Shown: piece after piece, positions 12,269 through 24,981 of the stretch
Layout: every line of letters starts with the position of its first letter
How positions within the stretch are numbered: position 1 is the first letter of the stretch
Source of the DNA: Hydractinia symbiolongicarpus
Taxonomy: Eukaryota; Cnidaria; Hydrozoa; Anthoathecata; Hydractiniidae
Assembly: GCF_029227915.1 (NCBI RefSeq)
Contig: NC_079884.1
Coordinates: 2,978,001 to 3,042,000, forward strand
Direction: 5' to 3'
Length of the DNA stretch: 64,000 nt
Notes under the pieces: generated by a model
Seen by the model: only the letters and a program-made list of their open reading frames with translations
Database searches by the model: none
Told to the model about the DNA's origin: nothing
Position numbers and translations under genes: made by a program

Positions 12269-12280
12269 CAACGAACGTAC
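12269..12280. other. Inversion centre of the array (12-bp spacer)
   Basis: The left arm reads attcgtaccaac as a normal monomer to 12272. Then come eight bases, gaacgtac, that fit neither arm's consensus, and the right arm begins at gtacgaat. The self-complementary word acgtacgt spans 12275-12282. All monomers to the left read +, all to the right read -. The right arm starts inside the monomer and lacks the tgttg that normally precedes gtacgaat. Confidence 0.92.
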
Positions 12281-12559
12281 GTACGAATATGTGACGCAAC
12301 TGTTGTAACCCAAACGGATTGATACCGTTAGAAAGTAAATGAAATGTAATTTTTGAAACTGTCTTTATTTCTTCAGCGCGAGCTAACGGCTAGGATTGGT
12401 CCAACAGTAAAAAATGACTTGTTCACTTAATTTTTTAATAAAGCGCTACCACAGCGCCCAGTGTAATCGCTGAGTTCCAGCAATCATGTCAAATTAAGAA
12501 GAATGTTACTTCTTGTAGTCAAACTGCCTCATTTATCACATTTATAAGGTCAAAGTCCA
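12281..12559 (-). repeat. Right arm of fold-back palindrome (279 bp)
   Basis: It is complementary to 11990-12268, with mismatches at gtaat (versus gtagt) and gtctttat (versus gtctctat). Beyond 12559 it continues smoothly as the parental class (caaaatcagttcaattaagtcc, as seen at 22990), with no class break. That suggests this arm is the source and the left-arm copy is the derivative. Confidence 0.88.
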
Positions 12560-14550
12560 AAATCAGTTCAATTAAGTCCCACAGTCAAACGTTTCACTGT
12601 TAAAAGCGATGCAACCTAGTAATATCCGAATACTATCGCTAAATACATGTTGGTACGAATATGTGACGCAACCGTTGTAACTCAAACGGATTGACACCGT
12701 TAGAAATTCGATGAAATGCAGTTTTTGAAACTTTCTCTATTTCGTCAGCGCGAAATAACGGCTAGGATTGGTCCCACAGTAAAAAATGACTTATTTATCT
12801 TAATTTTTTAATAAAACGCTTCCACGGCGCCCAGTGTAATCGCTGAGTTCAAGAAGTCATGTCAAATTAAGAAGAATGTTAGTTGTTGTAGTCAAATTGG
12901 CTCATTTATCACATTTATAATTTCAAATTCCACAATCAGTTCAATTAAGTCCCACAGTCAAACGTTTCACAGTTAAAAGCGATGCAACCTAGTAATATCC
13001 GAATACTATCGCTAAATACATGTTGGTACGAATATGTGACGCGACCGTTGTAACTCAAACGGATTTATGCCGCTAGAAAGTAAATGAAATGCAGTCTTTG
13101 GAACTGTTCCTATTTATTCAGCGCGTGCTAACGGGCAGGATTGGTCCCACAGTAAGGAAAGACTTATTTATCTAAATTGTTAAATAAAACGCTACCACCG
13201 AGGATAATATAATCCCTGAATTCCAGCAATCATGTAAAATAAAGAAGAATGTTATTCGTTGGAGAGCAATTGGCTCATTTATCACGTTTATAAGGTCACA
13301 TTCCAGAATCAGTTCAATTAAATCGCACAGTCAATCGTTTCACTGTTAAAAGCAATGCAACTTAGTAATATCGGAAGAAAATCACTATATACATGTTGGT
13401 ACGAATATATGACGCAACGTTGTAACTCACACGGATTGACCCCGTTAGAAAGTCAATGAAATGTAGTTTTTTGAACTGATCCTATTTAATCAGCGCGTGC
13501 TAACGGGCAGGATTGGTCCCACAGTAAGGAAAGACTTATTTATCTAAATTGTTAAATAAAACGCTACCACCGAGGCTAATGTAATCCTTGGATTCCAGAA
13601 ATCATGTCAAATTAAGAAGAATGTTATTCGTTGGAGACCAATTGGCTCATTTATCACGTTTATAAGGTCACATTCCAGAATCAGTTCAATTAAATCGCAC
13701 AGTCAATCGCTTCACTGTTAAAAGCAATGCAACTTAGTAATATCGGAAGAAAATCACTAAATACATGTTGGTACGAATATATGACGCAACGTTGTAACTC
13801 AAACGGATTGACCCCGCTAGAAAGTCAATGAAATGTAGTTTTTTGAACTGATCCTATTTAATCAGCGCGTGCTAACGGCCAGGATTGGTCCCACAGTAAG
13901 AAAAGTCTTATTTATCTAAATTTTTAAATAAAGCGCTACCACAGAGACTAATGTAATGGCTGAATTCCAGCAATCGGGTCAAATTAAGAGGAATGTTATT
14001 CCTTGGAGACCAATTGGCTCATTTATCACATTTATAAGGTCACATTCCAGAATCAGATCAATTCCTTCCCACAGTCAATCGTTTCACTGTTAAAAGCAAT
14101 GCAACTTAGTAATATCGGAACAAAATCACTAAATACATGTTGGTACGAATATGTGACGCAACCGTTGTAACTCAAACGGATTGACACCGTTAGAAAATCA
14201 ATGAAATGTAGTTTTTGAAACTGTCTCTATTTCTTCAGCGCAAACTAACGGCTAGGATTAGTCCCATAGTAAAAAAGGACTTATTTATCTTAATTTTTTA
14301 ATAAAGCGCTACCACAGCGCCCAGTGTAATCGCTGAGTTCCAGAAATCATGTCAAGTTAAGAAGAATGTTATTTCTTGTAGTCAAACTGGCTCATTTATC
14401 ATATTTACAAGGTCAAAGTCCAAAATCAGTTCAGTTAAGTCCCACAGTCAAGCCTTTCACTGTTAAAAGCCATGCAACCTAGTAATATCTGAATACTGTC
14501 GCTAAATCATGTTGGTACGAATATGTGACACAACCGTTGAAACTCAAATG
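12281..14550 (-). repeat. Inner right arm mirroring the left-arm 7-mer
   Basis: Going outward from the centre the monomer classes are chimera, A, B, A', A', A, then the B* marker (gacttatactgc at 14551). The left arm outward is chimera, A, B, A, B, A', A, B* (9625). The B* marker is about 2,276 bp from the centre on the right and about 2,650 bp on the left, a difference of one monomer. The order is therefore mirrored apart from a small deletion or exchange. Confidence 0.75.
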
Positions 14551-17500
14551 GACTTATACTGCTAGAAAGTCAATGAAATGTAGTCTTTGGAACTGTTCCT
14601 ATTTATTTAGCGCGTTCTAACGGCCAGGATTGGTCCCACAGTAAGAAAAGACTTATTTATCTAAATTTTGAAATAAAGCGCTACCACAGAGACTAATGTA
14701 ATCGCTTAATTCCAGCAATCATGTCAAATTAAGAAGAATGTTATTCTTTGGACACCAATTGGCTCATTTATCACATTTATAAGGTCACAGTCCAGAATCA
14801 GTTCTATTAATTCCCACAATGAATCGTTTCACTGTTAAAAGCAATACATTTTAGTAATATCGGAAGAAAATCACTAAATACATGTTGGCACGAATATGTG
14901 ACGCTACAGTTGTAACTCAAACGGATTGACACCGTTAGAAAGTCAATGAAATGTAGTTTTTGAAACTGTCTCTACTTCTTCAGCGCGAGCTAACGACTAG
15001 GATTTGTCCCACAGAAAAAAAATGACTTATTTATCTTATTTCTTTAATAAAGCGCTACCACAGCGCCTAGTGTAATCGCTGAGTTCCAGCAATCATCTCA
15101 AATTAAGAAGAATGTTACTTCTTGTAGTCAAACTGCCTCATTTATCACATTTATAAGGTCAAAGTCCAAAATCAGTTCAATTAAGTCCCACAGTCAAACG
15201 TTTCACTGTTAAAAGCGATGCAACCTAGTAATATCCGAATACTATCGCTAAATACATGTTGGTACGAATATGTGACGCAACCGTTGTAACTCAAACGGAT
15301 TTCTACCGCTAGAAATTCAATGAAATGTAGTCTTTGGAACTGTTCCTATTGATTCAGCGCGTGCTAACGGCCAGGATTGGTCCAACAGTAAGGAAAGACT
15401 TATTTATATAAATTTTTGAATAGAGCGCTACCACCGAGGCTAATGTAATCCTTGAATTCCAGCAATCATGTCAAATTAAGAAGATTGTTATTCGTTGGAG
15501 ACCAATTGGCTCGTTTTTCACGTTTATAAGGTCACATTCCAGAATCAGTTCAATTAAATCCCACAGTCAATCGTTTCACTGTTAAAAGCAATGCAACTTA
15601 GTAATATCGGAAGAAAATCACTAAATACATGTTGGTACGAATATGTGACGCAAGCGTTGTAACTCAAACGGATTGACCCTGTTAGAAAGTCAATGTGGAA
15701 ATGATCCTATTTATTCAGCGCGTGCTAACGGCCAGGATTGGTCCCACAGTAAGGAAAGTCTTATTTATCTAAATTTTTAAATAAAGCGCTACCACAGAGC
15801 CTAATGTAATCGATGAATTCCGGCAATCATGTCAAATTAAGAAGAATGTTCTTCCTTGGAGACTAATTGGCTCATTCATCATATTTATAAGGTCACAGTC
15901 CAGAATCAGTTCTATTAATTCCCACAGTGAATCGTTTCACTGTTAAAAGCAATACATTTTAGTAATATCGGAAGAAAATCACTAAATACATGTTGGCACG
16001 AATATGTGACGCTACAGTTGTAACTCAAACGGATTGACACCGTTAGAAAGTCAATGAAATGTAGTTTTTGAAACTGTCTCTACTTCTTCAGCGCGAGCTA
16101 ACGACTAGGATTTGTCCCACAGAAAAAAAATGACTTATTTATCTTATTTCTTTAATAAAGCGCTACCACAGCGCCTAGTGTAATCGCTGAGTTCCAGCAA
16201 TCATCTCAAATTAAGAAGAATGTTACTTCTTGTAGTCAAACTGCCTCATTTATCACATTTATAAGGTCAAAGTCCAAAATCAGTTCAATTAAGTCCCACA
16301 GTCAAACGTTTCACTGTTAAAAGCGATGCAACCTAGTAATATCCGAATACTATCGCTACATACATGTTGGTACGAATATGTGACGCAACCGTTGTAACTC
16401 AAACGGATTGACACCGTTAGAAAGTCAATGAAATGCAGTTTTTGAAACTTTTTCTATTTCGTCAGCGCGAAATAACGGCTAGGATTGGTCCCACAGTAAA
16501 AAATGACTTATTTATCTTAAATTTTTAATAAAACGCTTCCACGGCGCCCAGTGTAATCGCTGAGTTCAAGAAGTCATGTCAAATTAAGAAGAATGTTAGT
16601 TGTTCTAGTCAAATTGGCTCATTTATCACATTTATAATATCAAATTCCACAATCAGTTCAATTAAGTCCCACAGTCAAACGTTTCACAGTTAAAAGCGAT
16701 GCAACCTAGTAATATCCGAATACTATCGCTAAATACATGTTGGTACGAATATGTGACGCAACCGTTGTAACTCAAACGGATTTATGCCGCTAGAAAGTAA
16801 ATGAAATGTAGTCTTTGGAACTGTTCCTATTTATTCAGCGCGTGCTAACGGGCAGGATTGGTCCCACAGTAAGGAAAGACTTATTTATCTAAATTGTTAA
16901 ATAAAACGCTACCACCGAGGCTAATATAATCCCTGAATTCCAGCAATCATGTAAAATTAAGAAGAATGTTATTCGTTGGAGACCAATTGGCTCATTTATC
17001 ACATTTATAAGGTCACATTCCAGAATCAGTTCAATTAAATCCCACAGTCAGTCGTTTCACTGTTAAAAGCGATGCAACCTAATAATATCCGAATACTATC
17101 GCTAAATACATGTTGGTACGAATATGTGACGCAACCGTTGTAACTCAAACGGATTTATACCGCTAGAAAGTCAATGAAATGTAGTCTTTGGAACTGTTCC
17201 TATTTATTCAGCGCGTGCTAACGGCCAGGATTGGTTCCACAGTAAGGAAAGACTTATTTATATAAATTTTTAAATAAAACGCTACCACCGAGGCTAATGT
17301 AATCCTTGGATTCCAGATATCATGTCAAATTAAGAAGAATGTTATTCGTTGGAGACCAATTGGCTCATTTATCACGTTTATAAGGTCACATTCCAGAATC
17401 AGTTCAATTAAATCGCACAGTCAATCGTTTCACTGTTAAAAGCAATGCAACTTAGTAATATCGGAAGAAAATCACTAAATACATGTTGGTACGATTATAT

Positions 17501-20500
17501 GACGCAACGTTGTAACTCAAACGGATTGACCCCGTTAGAAAGTCAATGAAATGTAGTTTTTTGAACTGATCCTATTTAATCAGCGCGTGCTAACGGCCAG
17601 GATTGGTCCCACAGTAAGAAAAGTCTTATTTATCTAAATTTTTAAATAAAGCGCTACCACAGAGACTAATGTAATGGCTGAATTCCAGCAATCAGGTCAA
17701 ATTAAGAGGAATGTTATTCCTTGGAGACCAATTGGCTCATTTATCAGATTTATAAGGTTACATTCCAGAATCAGATCAATTCCTTCCCACAGTCAATCGT
17801 TTCACTGTTAAAAGCAATGCAACTTAGTAATATCGGAACAAAATCACTAAAGACATGTTGGTACGAATATGTGACGCAACCGTTGTAACTCAAACGGATT
17901 GACACCGTTAGAAAATCAATGAAATGTAGTTTTTGAAACTGTCTCTATTTCTTCAGCGCAAACTAACGGCTAGGATTAGTCCCACAGTAAAAAAGGACTT
18001 ATTTATCTTAATTTTTTAATAAAGCGCTACCACAGCGCCCAGTGTAATCGCTGAGTTCCAGAAATCATGTCAAGTTAAGAAGAATGTTATTTCTTGTAGT
18101 CAAACTGGCTCATTTATCATATTTACAAGGTCAAAGTCCAAAATCAGTTCAGTTAAGTCCCACAGTCAAGCCTTTCACTGTTAAAAGCCATGCAACCTAG
18201 TAATATCTGAAAACTGTCGCTAAATCATGTTGGTACGAATATGTGACACAACCGTTGAAACTCAAATGGACTTATACTGCTAGAAAGTCAATGAAATGTA
18301 GTCTTTGGAACTGTTCCTATTTATTTAGCGCGTTCTAACGGCCAGGATTGATCCCACAGTAAGAAAAGACTTATTTATCTAAATTTTGAAATAAAGCGCT
18401 ACCACAGAGACTAATGTAATCGCTTAATTCCAGCAATCATGTCAAATTAAGAAGAATGTTATTCTTTGGACACCAATTGGCTCATTTATCAGATTTATAA
18501 GGTCACATTCCAGAATCAGATCAATTCCTTCCCACAGTCAATCGTTTCACTGTTAAAAGCAATGCAACTTATTAATATCGGAACAAAATCACTAAATACA
18601 TGTTGGTACGAATATGTGACGCAACCGTTGTAACTCAAACGGATTGACACCGTTAGAAAATCAATGAAATGTAGTTTTTGAAACTGTCTCTATTTCTTCA
18701 GCGCAAACTAACGGCTAGGATTAGTCCCACAGTAAAAAAGGACTTATTTATCTTAATTTTTTAATAAAGCGCTACCACAGCGCCCAGTGTAATCGCTGAG
18801 TTCCAGAAATCATGTCAAGTTAAGAAGAATGTTATTTCTTGTAGTCAAACTGGCTCATTTATCATATTTACAAGGTCAAAGTCCAAAATCAGTTCAGTTA
18901 AGTCCCACAGTCAAGCCTTTCACTGTTAAAAGCCATGCAACCTAGTAATATCTGAATACTGTCGCTAAATCATGTTGGTACGAATATGTGACACAACCGT
19001 TGAAACTCAAATGGACTTATACTGCTAGAAAGTCAATGAAATGTAGTCTTTGGAACTGTTCCTATTTATTTAGCGCGTTCTAACGGCCAGGATTGATCCC
19101 ACAGTAAGAAAAGACTTATTTATCTAAATTTTGAAATAAAGCGCTACCACAGAGACTAATGTAATCGCTTAATTCCAGCAATCATGTCAAATTAAGAAGA
19201 ATGTTATTCTTTGGACACCAATTGGCTCATTTATCACATTTATAAGGTCACAGTCCAGAATCAGTTCTATTAATTCCCACAGTGAATCGTTTCACTGTTA
19301 AAAGCAATACATTTAAGTAATATCGGAAGAAAATCACTAAATACATGTTGGCACGAATAAGTGACGCTACAGTTGTAACTCAAACGGATTGACACCGTTA
19401 GAAAGTCAATGAAATGTAGTTTTTGAAACTGTCTCTACTTCTTCAGCGCGAGCTAAAAACTAGGATTTGTCCCACAGAAAAAAAATGACTTATTTATCTT
19501 ATTTCTTTAATAAAGCGCTACCACAGCGCCTAGTGTAATCGCTGAGTTCCAGCAATCATCTCAAATTAAGAAGAATGTTACTTCTTGTAGTCAAACTGCC
19601 TCATTTATCACATTTATAAGGTCAAAGTCCAAAATCAGTTCAATTAAGTCCCACAGTCAAACGTTTCACTGTTAAAAGCGATGCAACCTAGTAATATCCG
19701 AATACTATCGCTAAATACATGTTGGTACGAATATGTGACGCAACCGTTGTAACTCAAACGGATTTATACCGCTAGAAATTCAATGAAATGTAGTCTTTGG
19801 AACTGTTCCTATTTATTTAGCGCGTTCTAACGGCCAGGATTGATCCCACAGTAAGAAAAGACTTATTTATCTAAATTTTGAAATAAAGCGCTACCACAGA
19901 GACTAATGTAATCGCTTAATTCCAGCAATCATGTCAAATTAAGAAGAATGTTATTCTTTGGACACCAATTGGCTCATTTATCACATTTATAAGGTCACAG
20001 TCCAGAATCAGTTCTATTAATTCCCACAGTGAATCGTTTCACTGTTAAAAGCAATACATTTAAGTAATATCGGAAGAAAATCACTAAATACATGTTGGCA
20101 CGAATAAGTGACGCTACAGTTGTAACTCAAACGGATTGACACCGTTAGAAAGTCAATGAAATGTAGTTTTTGAAACTGTCTCTACTTCTTCAGCGCGAGC
20201 TAAAAACTAGGATTTGTCCCACAGAAAAAAAATGACTTATTTATCTTATTTCTTTAATAAAGCGCTACCACAGCGCCTAGTGTAATCGCTGAGTTCCAGC
20301 AATCATCTCAAATTAAGAAGAATGTTACTTCTTGTAGTCAAACTGCCTCATTTATCACATTTATAAGGTCAAAGTCCAAAATCAGTTCAATTAAGTCCCA
20401 CAGTCAAACGTTTCACTGTTAAAAGCGATGCAACCTAGTAATATCCGAATACTATCGCTAAATACATGTTGGTACGAATATGTGACGCAACCGTTGTAAC

Positions 20501-21999
20501 TCAAACGGATTTATACCGCTAGAAATTCAATGAAATGTAGTCTTTGGAACTGTTCCTATTGATTCAGCGCGTGCTAATGGCCAGGATTGGTCCAACAGTA
20601 AGGAAAGACTTATTTATATAAATTTTTGAATAGAGCGCTACCACCGAGGCCAATGTAATCCTTGAATTCCACCAATCATGTCAAATTAAGAAGATTGTTA
20701 TTCGTTGGAGACCAATTGGCTCATTTATCACGTTTATAAGGTCACATTCCAGAATCAGTTCAATTAAATCCCACAGTCAATCGTTTCACTGTTAAAAGCA
20801 ATGCAACTTAGTAATATCGGAAGAAAATCACTAAATACATGTTGGTACGAATATGTGACGCAAGCGTTGTAACTCAAACGGATTGACCCCGTTAGAAAGT
20901 CAATGAAATGTAGTTTGTGGAAATGATCCTATTTATTCAGCGCGTGCTAACGGCCAGGATTGGTCCCACAGTAAGAAACGTCTTATTTATCTAAATTTTT
21001 AAATAAAGCGCTACCACAGAGCCTAATGTAATCGATGAATTCCGGCAATCATGTCAAATTAAGAAGAATGTTAATCCTTGGAGACTAATTGGCTCATTTA
21101 TCATATTTATAAGGTCAAAGACCAGAATCAGTTCTATTAATTCCCACAGTCAATCATTTCACTGTTAAAAGCAATGCAACTTAGTAATATCGGAAGAAAA
21201 TCACTAAATACATGTTGGTACGAATATGTGACGCAACCGTTGTAATTCAAACGGAATTATGCCGCTAGAAAGTCAATGTAATGTAGTCTTTGGAACTGAT
21301 CCTATTTATTCAGCGCCTGCTAACGGCCATGATTGGTCCCACAGTAAAAAAAGTCTTATTTATCTAAATTTCTAAATAAAGCGCTACCACAGAGCCTAAT
21401 TTATTCGTTGAATTCCAGCAATCATGTCAAATTAAGAAGAATGTTATTACTTGGAGACCAATTGGCTCATTTATCACATTTGTAAGGTCACATTCCAGAA
21501 TCAGATCAATTAATTCCCACAATCAATCGTTTTACTGGTAAAAGCAATACAACTTAGTAATATCGGAAAAAACATCACTAAATACATAATGGTACGAATA
21601 TGTGACGCAACCGTTGTAACTCAAACGGATTGACACCGTTAGAAAGTCAATGAAATGCAGTTTTTGAAACTTTCTCTATTTCGTCAGCGCGAACTAACGG
21701 CTAGGTTTGGTCCCACAGTAAAAAATGACTTATTTATCTTAATTTTTTAATAAAACGCTTCCACGGCGCCCAGTGTAATCGCTGAGTTCCAGCAATCATG
21801 TCAAATTAAGAAGAATGTTAGTTCTTGTAGTCAAATTGGCTCATTTATCACATTTAGAAGGTCAAAGTCCAAAATCAGTTCAGTTAAGTCCCACAGTCAA
21901 GCCTTTCACTGTTAAAAGCCATGCAACCTAGTAATATCTGAATACTGTCGCTAAATCATGTTGGTACGAATATGTGACACAACCGTTGAAACTCAAATG
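14551..21999 (-). repeat. Right-arm zone with mixed 10-mer, dimer and 8-mer spacing
   Basis: The B* marker (gacttatactgc) occurs at 14551, 18269 and 19014, then next at 22000, giving spacings of 3,718, 745 and 2,986 bp, that is ten, two and eight monomers. A second local dimer is seen through the variant agctaaaaac at 19451 and 20198. The zone is a patchwork of related units that are less uniform than those from 22000 on. Confidence 0.75.
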
Positions 22000-24981
22000 G
22001 ACTTATACTGCTAGAAAGTCAATGAAATGTAGTCTTTGAAACTGTTCCTATTTATTTAGCGCGTTCTAACGGCCAGGATTGGTCCCACAGTAAGAAAAGA
22101 CTTATTTATCTAAATTTTGAAATAAAGCGCTACCACAGAGACTAATGTAATCGCTTAATTCCAGCAATCATGTCAAATTAAGAAGAATGTTATTCTTTGG
22201 ACACCAATTGGCTCATTTATCACGTTTATAAGGTCACATTCCAGAATCAGTTCAATTAAATCCCACAGTCAATCGTTTCACTGTTAAAAGCAATGCAACT
22301 TAGTAATATCGGAAGAAAATCACTAAATACATGTTGGTACGAATATGTGACGCAAGCGTTGTAACTCAAACGGATTGACCCCGTTAGAAAGTCAATGAAA
22401 TGTAGTTTGTGGAAATGATCCTATTTATTCAGCGCGTGCTAACGGCCAGGATTGGTCCCACAGTAAGGAAAGTCTTATTTATCTAAATTTTTAAGTAAAG
22501 CGCTACCACAGAGCCTAATGTAATCGATGAATTCCGGAAATCATGTCAAATTAAGAAGAATGTTCTTCCTTGGAGACTAATTGGCTCATTTATCATATTT
22601 ATAAGGTCACATTCCAAAATCAGATCAATTAGTTCCCACAATCAATCGTTTCACTGGTAAAAGCAATACAACTTAGTAATATCGGAAAAAACATCACTAA
22701 ATACATAATGGTACGAATATGTGACGCAACTGTTGTAACCCAAACGGATTGATACCGTTAGAAAGTAAATGAAATGTAGTTTTTGAAACTGTCTCTATTT
22801 CTTCAGCGCGAGCTAACGGCTAGGATTGGTCCAACAGTAAAAAATGACTTGTTCACTTAATTTTTTAATAAAGCGCTACCACAGCACCCAGTGTAATCGC
22901 TGAGTTCCAGCAATCATGTCAAATTAAGAAGAATGTTACTTCTTGTAGTCAAACTGCCTCATTTATCACATTTATAAGGTCAAAGTCCAAAATCAGTTCA
23001 ATTAAGTCCCACAGTCAAACGTTTCACTGTTAAAAGCGATGCAACCTAGTAATATCCGAATACTATCGCTACATACATGTTGGTACGAATATGTGACGCA
23101 ACCGTTGTAACTCAAACGGATTGACACCGTTAGAAAGTCAATGGAATGCAGTTTTTGAAACTTTTTCTATTTCGTCAGCGCGAAATAACGGCTAGGATTG
23201 GTCCCACAGTAAAAAATGACTTATTTATCTTAATTTTTTAATAAAACGCTTCCACGGCGCCCAGTGTAATCGCTGAGTTCAAGAAGTCATGTCAAATTAA
23301 GAAGAATTTTAGTTGTTCTAGTCAAATTGGCTCATTTATCACATTTATAATATCAAATTCCACAATCAGTTCAATTAAGTCCCACAGTCAAACGTTTCAC
23401 AGTTAAAAGCGATGCAACCTAGTAATATCCGAATACTATCGCTAAATACATGTTGGTACGAATATGTGACGCAACCGTTGTAACTCAAACGGATTTATGC
23501 CGCTAGAAAGTAAATGAAATGTAGTCTTTGGAACTGTTCCTATTTATTCAGCGCGTGCTAACGGGCAGGATTGGTCCCACAGTAAGGAAAGACTTATTTA
23601 TCTAAATTGTTAAATAAAACGCTACCACCGAGGCTAATATAATCCCTGAATTCCAGCAATCATGTAAAATTAAGAAGAATGTTATTCGTTGGAGACCAAT
23701 TGGCTCATTTATCACATTTATAAGGTCACATTCCAGAATCAGTTCAATTAAATCCCACAGTCAATCGTTTCACTGTTAAAAGCGATGCAACCTAATAATA
23801 TCCGAATACTATCGCTAAATACATGTTGGTACGAATATGTGACGCAACCGTTGTAACTCAAACGGATTTATACCGCTAGAAAGTCAATGAAATGTAGTCT
23901 TTGGAACTGTTCCTATTTATTCAGCGCGTGCAAACGGCCAGGATTGGTTCCACAGTAAGGAAAGACTTATTTACATAAATTTTTAAATAAAACGCTACCA
24001 CCGAGGCTAATGTAATCCTTGGATTCCAGAAATCATGTCAAATTAAGAAGAATGTTATTCGTTGGAGACCAATTGGCTCATTTATCACGTTTATAAGGTC
24101 ACATTCCAGAATCAGTTCAATTAAATCGCACAGTCAATCGTTTCACTGTTAAAAGCAATGCAACTTAGTAATATCGGAAGAAAATCACTAAATACATGTT
24201 GGTACGATTATATGACGCAACGTTGTAACTCAAACGGATTGACCCCGTTAGAAAGTCAATGAAATGTAGTTTTTTGAACTGATCCTATTTAATCAGCGCG
24301 TGCTAACGGCCAGGATTGGTCCCACAGTAAGAAAAGTCTTATTTATCTAAATTTTTAAATAAAGCGCTACCACAGAGACTAATGTAATGGCTGAATTCCA
24401 GCAATCAGGTCAAATTAAGAGGAATGTTATTCCTTGGAGACCAATTGGCTCATTTATCAGATTTATAAGGTCACATTCCAGAATCAGATCAATTCCTTCC
24501 CACAGTCAATCGTTTCACTGTTAAAAGCAATGCAACTTAGTAATATCGGAACAAAATCACTAAAGACATGTTGGTACGAATATGTGACGCAACCGTTGTA
24601 ACTCAAACGGATTGACACCGTTAGAAAATCAATGAAATGTAGTTTTTGAAACTGTCTCTATTTCTTCAGCGCAAACTAACGGCTAGGATTAGTCCCACAG
24701 TAAAAAAGGACTTATTTATCTTAATTTTTTAATAAAGCGCTACCACAGCGCCCAGTGTAATCGCTGAGTTCCAGAAATCATGTCAAGTTAAGAAGAATGT
24801 TATTTCTTGTAGTCAAACTGGCTCATTTATCATATTTACAAGGTCAAAGTCCAAAATCAGTTCAGTTAAGTCCCACAGTCAAGCCTTTCACTGTTAAAAG
24901 CCATGCAACCTAGTAATATCTGAAAACTGTCGCTAAATCATGTTGGTACGAATATGTGACACAACCGTTGAAACTCAAATG
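22000..24981 (-). repeat. Eight-monomer higher-order repeat, copy 1 (2,982 bp)
   Basis: The unit runs between consecutive B* markers. Private variants repeat in the next copy at the same offsets, for example aaacatcactaaatacataatgg followed by gcaactgttgtaaccc (22731 and 25713). Differences by eye are single bases, such as ctttgaaactg here against ctttggaactg in the next unit. Confidence 0.85.

Larger units (their letters stand above)
674..12272 (+). repeat. Satellite array, left arm (~31 monomers of ~373 bp, + orientation)
   Basis: The anchor ccgtttgag recurs at 683, 1056, 1429, 1797, 2170, 2543, 2916 and 3285, giving spacings of 373, 373, 368, 373, 373, 373 and 369 bp, and it continues in phase to the inversion centre. 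Monomers fall into class A (tagccgttagttcgcgctga, ending cggtgtcaatccg) and class B (ggccgttagcacgcgctgaa, ending cggtataaatccg), which mostly alternate. All reading frames are broken by stop codons, so the repeat is not coding. Divergence is highest near 674-3600 and lowest between about 7000 and 12000. Confidence 0.97.

Noticed and set aside
12269-12280. Inversion as a simple read fold-back artefact
   Set aside because: The arms differ at about two positions in 279 bp, then diverge into different classes, and mirrored monomers show one-unit length differences. A raw fold-back read would give identical arms. Read support would still be needed for certainty.
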